Below are positions 36,616-47,800 of a DNA stretch of 64,000 nucleotides, in pieces (positions within the stretch are counted from its first letter, which is position 1; each line of letters starts with the position of its first letter). The translations under genes were made by a program, and so were the position numbers. The DNA lies in contig NMRA01000338.1 in NCBI GenBank assembly GCA_002633005.1, positions 161,575 to 225,574 on the forward strand. Reading direction: 5' to 3'. The stretch comes from Phoronis australis. Lineage: Eukaryota; Phoronida; Phoronidae. Under the pieces are notes generated by a model. That model worked only from the letters and a program-made list of their open reading frames with translations, did not search any database and was not told the DNA's origin.

Positions 36616-36635
36616 TGTACCGTTTAAACGGTACA
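36616..36635. repeat. 20 bp perfect palindrome TGTACCGTTTAAACGGTACA
   Basis: Self-complementary with no spacer, 100 bases upstream of a GC-rich MITE. Confidence 0.9.
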
Positions 36636-36735
36636 ATTTACTGCGGCCGAGAAACCTTGCCCTTTGCAGATGACGTACTTCTGAAACCTACAAAAAATTA
36701 AGACTCATTTTTAAAACCGACAACAGTTGATAAAC

Positions 36736-36909
36736 CAGTGGCAGATTTAGGGGTGGGGAGCAAGGGGGCCATGCCCTCCGCCCTAAAATTCACCCAGACT
36801 GATTCCACTTTTGGCTCAGTGTTCGGGGATGCGAATGTCTGACGGGTAAAATCCTGACTAACTCTGCCCAGCCCCGCTCCCCCAACTCAAGACTCTGGAT
36901 CCGCCCCTG
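36736..36909. mobile_element. GC-rich MITE, 5 bp target duplication TAAAC
   Basis: CAGTGGCAGATTTAGGGG opens and (inverted) CAGGGGCGGATCCAGAGTC closes the element; TAAAC flanks both ends. It is the same family as 11579-11742 in opposite orientation. A fragment with TAAATCTGCC and a G run is at 230-285. Confidence 0.75.
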
Positions 36910-37873
36910 TAAACGGTACGTTTCTCGGGACTTCGATGAATTTTCCAATAGGCCACTTCTCAAACCAACAACAATGGCCAAAACAGTGCATTTTTCGAAA
37001 TTCGCAGCGGCCAGCCAGGCATGTGCCACAGTCCAGTGGACTGCGTGGCGACTGAGGCTACCACGCGAGCTTGCCACACCGGCGCTTGTGTCAATTTAGG
37101 GATGTATTCTTGCCGAGGTAAATAAACAATGCATTTGTTGTGAGTATGTTTTGAGGACACGCTGTAGAACTGTCCGGTTGTCATCAATATGTTTAAGGCA
37201 AAAAGCCTGTTGTACTCATTTATGTTGGGGGCTCGGATAATAGAGCTTTTTCCAAATTCATCTTCTTGTATCGTAGATTAGCTTCCAATGGACAAACCTT
37301 CAACTTCGCTTTGCGTAGTTACATAACACTGTAAATCAGAAACAAATAAAACCGTTGTTTGTCAAAACAATATGTAATAAGCAATTTCCGAAAGCACTGA
37401 TGCTCGCAGATTCCTGATGGGTTATCGAGAACATGAGAGACGGGACATCTCACGAGGTATGGTGGTTCCTCCCTGAAAATTGTCTAATTTATTTGCGTTG
37501 AATCAACGTGTAGATTGATTCATTACAGAGACATGTTTAAACGGTTTATGAGCTAATGATAACTCCAAAAATGCCAAAATCGTCAAATGTAGTAGTCACT
37601 AAGTTCTTAAAATTATATTACCTTTCAATGGCGGTTTATCCAATACCATTATTTTTCGTTGTTTAGTCCGAATTCCTTGACATTGCTGCACTTTGCACGA
37701 ATTTGTTGTTTTTGTTTTTGGTGAATTTGCAACCCTGGCGTAAAGTGAATTACGACGATTGCGTGATCTCAGTGTTAAGGTTATGGAGTACCCTGGGCAA
37801 CTAAGGCTAGATTTGGCTAACTTTGGAACGTCATAGTTCAAAAAATGACTGATTGGATTCAAATGAAACTTTC

Positions 37874-37967
37874 AGATAGTATGCGTATGTTTAGATAATA
37901 TGCGTATGTTTAGATAATATGCGTATGTTTAGATAATATGCGTATGTTTAGATAATATGCGTATACT
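37874..37967 (+). repeat. 19 bp tandem repeat, five copies
   Basis: ATGCGTATGTTTAGATAAT repeated from 37881 with an exact 19 bp period; the first flank and last copy diverge. Intergenic. Confidence 0.95.
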
Positions 37968-38640
37968 TTATGCACTACTACCAAACAGTTTTAGGAATTG
38001 CTTTCAAAATGTTCCACTTTTGCATTAGAGAATAATATATACTACTTTTATGAGTTTTTTAAAAAAGATTAAAATTTACACGCAAAGAAAACGAAGTGAT
38101 ATTTTAGAAAACTGTAACAATGTTTTTGCGATTTCTATCTTGGCATATTATATAAAACTTATGAATGTACCTTTCTGTTTTACTGAATTTTACTAAAAAG
38201 GCATAACATGAGACCCAATTAGGCTAGTGATTGTAGTTACGGTCTCTTAGTTTATTAGACTGAGGGAGTTTGATATAGAATCAAAAATCAACGAGTTGAA
38301 TTCTGTAGTTTTGTAAGTATTTGGCTAAAAGCACAGACTTGTTGATAAAGTCTTATATATCCGCTTGTAATATTTCCGCTCGTCGTTTTACGCTCTTCAG
38401 TTCATGGGCGAGTGATACAAGCAGCGGACCTGACTAGCGTAGTTTATGGATGTAATTTTGCGGGCCAGGTTCGACATGACCTGCAAACTTATGCTTATAT
38501 AATCTCTCATTGAACATAACTATTACGATCGTAAAACAACGGTGTGAAAAACTGAACCTCCCCCACTGAGCAACTATAAATTTGCGCCAAGGTAGGCGTG
38601 GCCTGAAGTACTTGTTCTGCACTTGCAATCTGCATCGATT

Positions 38641-38705
38641 GTTGTTTCGTGTTTACGCGGAAGATGGCGCTAAGTATTTTGTAGGCATGCGCATCAAAAT
38701 ACAAA
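38641..38705 (+). promoter_or_regulatory. Candidate TATA-less promoter with YY1 and NRF1 motifs
   Basis: AAGATGGCGC (YY1 type) at 38661 and GCATGCGCAT (NRF1 type) at 38685 sit 15-45 bases before an ATGGGC in good start context. Such pairs mark housekeeping TATA-less promoters. It could serve the small ORF that follows or be a distal STIL promoter 3 kb before the first STIL coding exon. Confidence 0.4.
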
Positions 38706-38930
38706 ATGGGCGCCAGATTTGGTTGTAAGTTTTTGTTGTCAATAATCTATGGTTTCTGCTTTATCTGTTTCGTTAAATTTGACAGGTATTTGACGAATGT
38801 GCAAATAAATTTTGATGATAATGTCATTTGTAAAGAGTTATCTCGATATCAGAAATATATAGAATATCCAAGTACATTTACTGCACATGATGTGTCGTCT
38901 ACGGAACTCGTCAGATCCGACGGCGACTGA
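38706..38930 (+). CDS. Candidate small ORF (74 aa) with N-terminal hydrophobic helix
   Basis: ATG in the context AAAATGG opens MGARFGCKFLLSIIYGFCF then ICFVKF, a type II anchor-like helix, followed by a polar region ending SSTELVRSDGD and TGA. It lies directly behind the YY1/NRF1 promoter motifs. A GTAAGT at 38725 and an acceptor-like TTTGACAG at 38784 raise the alternative that this is a noncoding 5' exon with a tiny intron. Not recognised. Confidence 0.3.
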   Translation: MGARFGCKFLLSIIYGFCFICFVKFDRYLTNVQINFDDNVICKELSRYQKYIEYPSTFTAHDVSSTELVRSDGD

Positions 38931-39225
38931 TCGAAGCGGAAGCCGTTGTTACTCACGTCACGGTTAATAGGTTTCACTGGTAAAAAAGTTTCCTTGTACG
39001 CAGGAGTTCCCTAAGGTACATCTTTTTAGGGGAATGGGTCATGTTCATAGGCGATTAACCTTTGACCTCACTGTACTGTTGGTACTGCTTGCATTTTCAA
39101 TTTTCTTGAGTGACCTTAGTCCTTAGGCAGAGTACTTTGGATAGAGACGATGGTCACTGTCTATAAACTGGCCAGATAATCTGGGTGAGAGCTGGTCTGC
39201 TGGGTCGAGTTCAATAACTCTAGTG

Positions 39226-39327
39226 CATGGGCGGCACAGCCCTGAAAAAGTGCGTGTGGGTAAGGGGGGGTGGGGGTCGAAGGCTATTGACCCCCAGACC
39301 CCATTCCCCTATGGTGCGCTGCTCATG
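39226..39327. mobile_element. 102 bp MITE, 5 bp target duplication TAGTG
   Basis: CATGGGCGGCACAG opens and (inverted) CATGAGCAGCGCACC closes, flanked by TAGTG. A related end, CTATGGTGCGCCGCCCATG, is at 17480-17500. Confidence 0.7.
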
Positions 39328-39359
39328 TAGTGTCTCATTAGAAAAATAAGATCTTGCAA

Positions 39360-39835
39360 GACACAAAATCTGTTTGTTGAAAATGTTTTACAAATATCAA
39401 AAGTCGGTGATCATCAACTCTGATGTTGCCCCTATCGCAGATCCTACTGTCTCAGGCATCTGTACCAGAAGGTCATCCAACTATAGCATTCCAATAAATA
39501 GGAAAGATTACAGGAAAAAGACATCCTTTGCTAGAACAGTTTCGGACTGGAATAGCTGTCTGGGCTGCATTACATCAGCCCCTTCTCTTGATATCTTTGT
39601 CAGCAAGCTATCTGCCTTTCTGAAGTAACATAGTGGGGTGCCTCCATTTGGAGCACCCGCTTACTGACTGCCTTATGTGGAAACAATCTAGCTATGTTAA
39701 CTGACCTCTGAAGTGACGTCAACTATGTATAACTATCCTTTTAAATCTGTTAGTTGTTCTCGTTTTTGTTGATCTTCATTGTTATACAGTGACATAATGC
39801 TCTGAAGAGAGTGTGGTCACTTAAACCAAGAAGAA
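39360..39835 (+). mobile_element. 5'-truncated non-LTR retrotransposon (end of RT ORF and 3' tail)
   Basis: An 84-codon frame (39374-39628) contains RKDYRKKTSFARTVSDWNS and ends FVSKLSAFLK, the usual C-terminal signature of CR1/L2/Jockey-group reverse transcriptase ORFs. The 3' tail ends in an AAGAAGAAG repeat. Everything upstream of the last domain is missing. Confidence 0.8.
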
Positions 39836-41284
39836 GAAGATTCCTAGAGATGTCGCTGTTAGACAGTTTTTGAGCTCAACTCTATGTGTTTAACTTGTAT
39901 TTGAATGCATTACTAATTTGATGCAAAACGAATCATTGCAATAAATGATATCGTCAAATACTGGCTTACTCAAATGAAAATTCTTCACATACTCTCGAAT
40001 AAAGAGAAAAGTTAGGCCATTTTGCTGTCCACGTGAGACTGGGTATGAGAGTAATCAAGTGCACACATGAATGTATGAAGGGATTATGTTAGTTTCTCAA
40101 TGATTTATAGAACAAAGTAACGTTCAACACTTTGGACACCATGTAGCTGTTGCTTGTATTTATTGGATTCTTACGATAATGTAGTTTCATGTTGTGTCAT
40201 TCTCAGAACTGCTTGCTTTGTTGTTCACTTTGGATGAGTGTTCGGTCAAACTTTAAGAAATAGTTTTTGTTTATTTCAGGTTGAAAAGTTCTTTGGTGAT
40301 GGATATGAATGTTTGTGCTAGTCATTGGGCACTCAAGGGGTGTGTATTAAGAAATGTTACTTACAATATGCAAACAATATTTCAATATGTGTTCCAAGCT
40401 TATCACTGACTTGTAATTTGGTTTAAGACCACTTTAAGCTACGTTCTGGTGTTGAAAACACTACATATGTATTATACTTGCACTTCCAAAGTATTGTCAT
40501 CGTGTTTTTTCGTTGATAAATTGCCTGGAGTTCCCTTTAAGTTGATGGCCATGCTGCCACGGCAACTCCGAATATTCCTGTAATATAAGCCTGTTTGTAA
40601 GAACAATCCGTGAGTTGTCAAGCCATGAAATCATTTTTAATTTAAGTACACAACAAGATTGATTTGATAACAGGTCATGTTTAAAGTGGCCTAAATTAAA
40701 ATTGTTTTTGGAAAAGGCATGAGTTTATTACCCCATCAAAATCATCAGGGCACCACTGACAATAACTTCAATTTTTGAAGACTGAGTGACCAACTGAGTC
40801 AACCGTGCACACAATTCAAAGCTTGGCATAACATCAACTTGAAAATGCAGCTTAGCTCGCCAAAATAAGGAAACCTGGTGTGCGGGCATGCCAAAGTCCT
40901 GGCCCCAACACACAATTCATAAATGGCAACATATGAAAATGGAAAAAATGGGATGAAATTAGCTGAATTATGCTGAATTGATCTCTATGGTGTGCTTGGT
41001 ATGTTCAACCAATTCCCTTTCGGTCCCAACATCCTGTGTGTGTGTGTTCACCTCCTACTTAAGTGAAGTTGTCTGCAAAAGTCATCCAGTTTTTGCTGTC
41101 TGTTTACTTCTTGTAGTATTTTGAGCACTTGTTGGGTTTTGTGCATGGCGACTTCATGGGGACTTGGGATTTTTACCAGGTCTCCTAACAAAATCTGAGG
41201 TTGTATTGGTGACCTGTAGGATGCCAATTGACATGTAGACCTGGCGACGTTATCCAATAGTTACATACATTTGTTTACCCTATT
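39836..41284. other. STIL upstream region, no gene seen
   Basis: An acceptor-like TTTATTTCAG at 40279 is followed by a short open frame with no donor. Any STIL 5' UTR exon would be here or near 38.7 kb. Confidence 0.4.
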
Positions 41285-41715
41285 ACTGCCCATTAACGTG
41301 TGTGCGGAACTGCACTTGTATGTGAAACTTAGGTGCATGCGCCGATATGCAAACGACTTGGATGAAAAAAGGCCATGAAAAAGGCATTATTTCAGATATA
41401 AGCCTATAGACCTAAAGGTGCGGTAATACGGTAATGTAGAACTGTTTACCAAACTGCCTCATAATTTGCCTAGGAACTCCAAAGATACAGAGCCAAATGG
41501 AAAAAAAATGCCATTAGGAGGTAGTCAAGACAGGTGCGCCCATGTGCGAATTAATGTATGGCCCGTGCACGGGACAGTACCTGGGCTTGTATGCAAAACT
41601 TAGGCGCGTGTGCGAACAACTTTGGTAAAAAAGGCCGCGAAAAAGGGCATTTTTTCTGATATAGGCCGCTGGGCCTAAAGGCGCTGCAATACAGTATAAT
41701 TTAAAACTAAACAAA
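41285..41715 (+). repeat. Diverged direct duplication just before STIL exon 1
   Basis: Two blocks, about 41305-41460 and 41575-41715, share AACTTAGG, AAAAAGG(C)CAT/CGCGAAAAAGG, ATATA(A/G)GCC and GGCCTAAAGG-type stretches in the same order. The second runs up to 13 bases before the proposed STIL start and holds an acceptor-like TTTTCTGATATAG at 41664. Confidence 0.7.
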
Positions 41716-41727
41716 TTGGCTGAATGC

Positions 41728-41873
41728 ATGACAGTGTTTGATTCCAGAAAGTCCACTTTCAGTTACACTACCAAGGATCCTACTAGTACTGTTAAATTTC
41801 CTGCCACAAAAGTTGCACTATGGGACCACAAGCCCACAGGCCCTGCAGCCCACCTGGGATTGACGTACTATAG
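41728..41873 (+). CDS. STIL: STIL coding exon 1
   Basis: Residues 1-48; [11 protein letters not shown] and LGLTYYR match human KCALWNPTPTG and LHLSYYR. ATG 41728 is the only in-frame Met before the homology and gives nearly the human spacing. An acceptor-like TTCCAG at 41749 leaves an alternative in which coding begins in an unseen exon. Donor ATAG/GTATGT. Confidence 0.8.
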
Positions 41874-44800
41874 GTATGTATGGGATAAGTTTGCTTTGTC
41901 CCTTATGGACTTAACATAGCCATGTAGGTAGATTCTTTTCACCTGTATTGGGACGATGCTTTCCATTCCAGAATATTACACATGTGTGACAAGAGTCGAT
42001 GGTTCAGTTATACTGTATAACCTAATCCCATGTGCGGTTCCATGATCAATATTAAGACAAGTCAATTTAAGTTTTTATCACTCGCATATAATCCTGGTCT
42101 TAGCTTATCTCCAACAAAGTTGCGTAGTGTGGTTAATCTCGTTCATGTTCTTCGCCCTTTATATAAGTGGCAGTTACTTAGAATTGCTCACTGCGATTGG
42201 ATCTGCCTTCTGGAATTTACTGTATTTCCTAAATAAATTTGATACGGTGGGATTGTCAAACTTTTTGTTATATTATACTGGACATTAGTTTCGTGTCCAT
42301 TATGGTAACGATGAGATGTAAGCCTAATTATGTGATTCTTTGTTTCAGGGATGTCCGTGTGAACCTCTCCAAGAAGGCTCTGTCGCTTGCCTTACGTTAT
42401 GCCCGAGATAATGAACACAGTACCTATTATTGCTTACTAGGTGGCACTGTCTGCATAGATCCAGGTTAGAGTTGTTCAACAAAAGCTGTAGCGGATTTGT
42501 GTATTTTGTAAACAGAACATTGGGACACGTCATCTGACTGTCCTGTGACAGTCTTACGCCAGTTCTACAATACTCTCAGCCGCCTGCATGCAGAACTTCT
42601 CAAAACAAGTTGTATAGTACTTCATTTTAGAAACTGTCGAAACTGTGAAGCAAAAAATTCATTTCATTTTCAATTGATCTTGTCTTTTTTCTATGTTTGC
42701 GCTATTTTTTCAGCATGGCCGTTAAATTTTTTAACTTCCGTACATATATGACTGCAGTTTAACACCCAATCTGTCAGTGATTTAGTTGTAATGCAGCTGA
42801 AAGATTAAGCTTCACATCACAATGGTCCATATATTTTAGAAAAATATCAGTGATTATGTGTTTGTCTTGTTCTAATGTTGTGCTTGTTAACCAGATGATG
42901 AAGGTGTGTCTGCAACAATTGACCGATTTGACCCAGGGGTCAACAACAGCCATTCATTCACACCCCAACCCTCTGTCAGCATTTCAGGTGGCATTGAAGT
43001 CCCCTTTCAGGTATGCATTATGATGTCCTTGACTATGTTAAGAACTTTTTTGTCCCTTGAAGCAGAAAGCAACAGGTGGTAGTGTAGTTTAAATATTTTA
43101 CTCAAATCTTCTGACTTACCGGTTTGCACTGGTCTAAATGAGTCACACTTGACATGGAACATGACAAAAACTGTCTGCAAAAATGAAAAACACCGTGGAT
43201 TCCGAAATGAAAAATGTGGCAGAATGAACTCATGTTTTGATGACAACCTCAATAAAAATGTCATTTTGTGAGTAAGATCACGAGTTCATGCTTTCAATAT
43301 GTCTGGCAACAAACATTGGCAAGAATGATTACTTTTTGTGGGAATAGCAACTCAAATAGTTGGAAAACACACAGGAAGGGAAACACAGTATGAGCAGAAA
43401 CTGTGTTAACGTAATAGGTTACATTTGTCACCAAAGATAGATTCTGAATTACTTGTCAACTAAAATACATATTAATAGTAGATCGATAAAACTATATTTT
43501 TACAATTCTTGATGATGACAGAATCTTATGCGTACGACAGCTTTGTACAGGTGTTTGTATGTACAAAATCATTTAAATCGCCTCGTTTTCCACAGAAACA
43601 TTTTTTGCATGGAATTTTCCATTTCTGTTTCTTTATATTTCTATTAGCTACAAAAAGAGTGTCCGGGATTTTCTTTTAAGGCATTTAGATTGCTGTCAGA
43701 AATCAAGACTTCCATTTTTTTCAAGTAATGTTTTCATTTTTGACTGTGAACTTCATGTGCTAAAGACTTTAAAATAATAGCTAATAGAATAAAGAAACAG
43801 AATTTGTAAGTTTTGTGTTTGTAGAAATCACAATGAACTCTGAAAAATCAAGGTTTTTATGGGTCCATATATTTATATGTGGGTGCATATTGCCGTCATC
43901 TCTGTCAGGGCGTCTGGCGACCGCGGCTGTATCTCCTAAACCCCTTGCAGGATCTTATTGAAATTCGGCGGGTGTGTTCCTGTGGGGTTGACGACAGAGG
44001 ACGACTAGTTTCGGATCGACCTGAATACCACTGGGCCTCCTAGTGGCAATTTTAGTTTTTTCCATTTGCCTCTGTATCTTCAAAGATCCTCAATCGATTT
44101 TCATGAAATTTAGCACATAGGCATCTATTAATGAGGTGACGCTATCCTTACGTTTTCGGTTGGATTCGAGGTATTTTGCGCCATCTAGTGGCCATTTTTT
44201 AGTATTTTTGAGCCCATTTTTTGGCGTCCGCCCCTCTGTCAACCAAACCATTCTAAGGATGGTTACGAAAATTGGCATGTATGTTCTTACTATGAAGAGG
44301 ACGGTCGACGATGATTTTCCGACGACTTTGACTACTGTGGCGCCTCCTAGTGGCAGTTTTGTTTGTTTCTGTGCCCATAGCTGTACCTCCTAAAGGCTCT
44401 ACGAGATCTTTATTAAATGCAGCAAATGTGTTTATAAGAAGTTGACAATGGACAACGACAAGTTTTGGACGGACCCGAATACCACTGTGCCCCCTATTGG
44501 CAATTTTAGTTTTTTACGTCTGCCTCTGTATCATCAAAGGTCCTCAACTGATTTTCATGAAATTTGGCAAATAGGCATCTATTAGTGAGATGACGGTATC
44601 CTTCCATTTTCGGATGGATTTGATGTAGTTTGCACCATCTAGTGGTCATTTTTGCTGTTTTCGAGCCTGTTTTTTGGCATCCACCCCTCTATCAACCAAA
44701 TCATTCTAAGGATATTTTTGAAAATTGGCGTTTATGTTCTCTGTGTGAAGAGGATGGTTGACAACGACTTTGACTACAGTGTGGCTTCTGCAATGGTAGT

Positions 44801-47800
44801 TTTGTTTTGTTTTGCGCCCATAGCTGTAACTCCTAAACCCACTGCTGGGTCTTTATTATATTTAGCAAGTGTATTTATATGAAGCTAACAACAGACAACA
44901 ACGACTTTCAGGCGGATCCAATGAATACTGTGCCCCCTAGTGGCAGTTTTCATTTTATTCTGTGTTTCTTTGTTTCTCTGAAGTTCCGTGACAGATTTAT
45001 ATGAAATTTGGTGAATAGCTTTCTATTAAAGAAACTGACATGTTCCCATTTTTGGATGGATTGTACGTTTTTGCGCCATCTAGTGGTCATTTTTATGACC
45101 AATAAACAATCCTAAAAGCACCCGTGCATTTGTGGGCGCATTTCAACAAAATGCAGTCTGATATGAACATCTGAGAAATATATAAGATTCTGTGATCATA
45201 GAGGACTTTTATGTGCCTCAGCTATGTTTGTTGGTACATTATGCCATTTTTCCACCACTCAATATGACTTATACCGTCCACTGCTGTATCTCCAAACCCC
45301 CTTGATGCATGTTTGTGAAATTTTGCACACCTGTTCCTATCAAGGATGGGACTGTAGGACGGAATTTTCAAACAGATTTGACTACCACTTTGCTCCCTAG
45401 TGGGAACTTTATTACTCTAATATGATGGATTTTCATGAAATTTGTCAAATAGGTTTCTTTTATGGAGATTTTGACTCTTTACCATTTCTAGATGGATTCT
45501 AAATAACCTGTGCCCATAGTGGGGGTTTTTATGATTTTTGTGTCTGTTTTCAGCATCCGCCTGGAATGAGGAAATAGTAAGCTGTAGGGCTGTTATGTTT
45601 CATATAGTGGTTAATCTTGAATAAGTTTAGTACGGCAAATTTTTTCTGCAGGATTTGTGATGTTTTATTGCTTCATGGTGTACTGTTCTTAGGTCAAGCA
45701 GAGTCCGGAGGCTGGCAGTACTGACTGGGAGACCTCTGTAAAGGTATTGTCAATTAAAACTACATTATTCTTAAGCACAACTTTGACTGGGTAATACATT
45801 TTAATTTTATGGAAAGTGGTGTCGCTGAAGCCAAACATATGATGGATCCAATGTCTAAAATGGTGCAAGATGTTTCTAATGTTTTAGTTTTTGAAAACAA
45901 TTGAAACCGGTTATAAATTTAAACTGGTAACTGTTGTCACAAATTCAAACTATTGACTGTGGTTGCAGTCAAACAGTAGGTGTTTAAAGGCTCCAATGCC
46001 CAATAATTGGTAGATAATTGTTCCTCACAGTTGAGTATATAAACAATGGAAGCTGATCACATGTAACTGTATACTCCTGCCACCTGACTGGACTAAGAGG
46101 TACTTTTTCATCATAGCCAGTGGCTTAGGGGAACATTTTGAAAAGACCCTCTACACATTGTACGTGATCAGACATGATTCGTTTGAAACAAAAAAGTTAA
46201 ATTGCATCCTCGTCCTCTAGAGGTCACTAGTATCACGCCCCACAAGATTTGTTGTCGCATTGCTACTTGAAAGTCTCCCATTGCAACATACATCATTAAT
46301 GATAAGTTACAACTAACTTTGTTGGCCAACATTTCTTGTTTTATTAATATGCTTTGTTGTAATGCTGTGTATGTCATCTATTTATGCAGGCCCTTCGTCA
46401 TCGTTGTTTGAGCAAGGAGAGATTGGAATGTGGTCACTTCCTCATGCTCAGGGGAGCCTGTCATTGCAGGACATCGTCTGCTGGCTGTGAAGTCAAGATG
46501 GAACTCAACATGATCACAATGACAACTGGTTTCCGAGCGACACCTGTGAAGGCAGTTCCCATACTGACCACAGCTTTGTCAAAGAACCTTTCTGGACCTA
46601 ACAGCATGAGTCATCTTCAGGGTGAACCAAAAACGGGGTATATGAACTTATTTACCAATAGTAATACATAAATTCAATTGCGAATTCCTTCTTGAGTGCC
46701 TGGTGGCGGAGTATTAGGCTGAATTTTTGATTTTGCCCCCCGAATAATCACGCGATTTGCGAGAATTTTATTGCAGAGCGGCAGTTGCCTGCCACGGAAA
46801 CTTTTGATTTTTTCCTTGAAAGGAAGCTAACACCCTAATGCAGTTCCCCTATACCAAATCTATTGCTGCCACCTGTTTTTGAGCAGATTATAATTGAATG
46901 GCGTAACATTACCCTTTTGTTTCATAGTTTGTCATAGGCACAAAACCACTACAATTGTAGTTCCTGCTAAAGTTTTGGAACCAATTGGTTTGCACCAAGA
47001 TGATAACACACAATCTCCCATTGGTAAGAAGTAAGGATGGGAGTAGTCTGCTGTCACCAGCGCAGTGACAAATTTTGTTAGCCAAATTCGGCATCTACCC
47101 GCTCACTTGGCAGGCACATGGGTGGCTGGTTAATATCCTACCTGGTGTCTTGGTATTCAAAAAAGATTTTAGGAAATACTAGAAGTTAGCACAAGTAGGA
47201 TCTTGTGGCGTATACTCCTATTCATTTGTTAAAAGTTAGGTGGTGACCTGTCTTAGGTGGTGACCTGTCTTAGGTGGTGACCTGTCTTAGGAGGTGACCT
47301 GTCTTAGGTGGTGACCTGTCTTAGGTGGTGACCTGTCTTAGGTGGTGACCTGTCTTAGGTGGTGACCTGTCTTAGGTGGTGACCTGTCTTAGGTGGTGAC
47401 CTGTCTTAGGTGGTGACCTGTCTTAGGTGGTGACCTGTCTTAGGTGGTGACCTGTCTTAGGTGGTGACCTGTCTTAGGTGGTGACCTGTCTTAGGTGGTG
47501 ACCTGTCTTAGGTGGTGACCTGTCTTAGGTGGTGACCTGTCTTAGGTGGTGACCTGTCTTAGGTGGTGACCTGTCTTAGGTGGTGACCTGTCTTAGGTGG
47601 TGACCTGTCTTAGGTGGTGACCTGTCTTAGGTGGTGACCTGTCTTAGGTGGTGACCTGTCTTAGGTGGTGACCTGTCTTAGGTGGTGACCTGCCTTGCAT
47701 TTTTGTGTTATTATGTGGAATAAAATTGGATGGTTATTGGAAAAATAAAGTCATACTAAGAGACAAAAACAAAAGTCAGGCTCTGATAAATGTGGTGTGG

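Noticed and set aside
40280-40321. Acceptor TTTATTTCAG followed by a short frame ending in a stop
   Set aside because: No donor or homology; too short to call an exon.
41048-41257. Minus-strand ORF with protein-like composition (QVLKILQEVNRQQKLDDFCR)
   Set aside because: Starts at TTG right after a stop, has no splice signals or family I can name; may be a retroelement scrap.
47236-47694. TTAGG-containing repeat as interstitial telomere, or array as CRISPR
   Set aside because: The unit is 17 bp without TTAGGG runs and has no spacers; it is a minisatellite in an intron of an animal gene.
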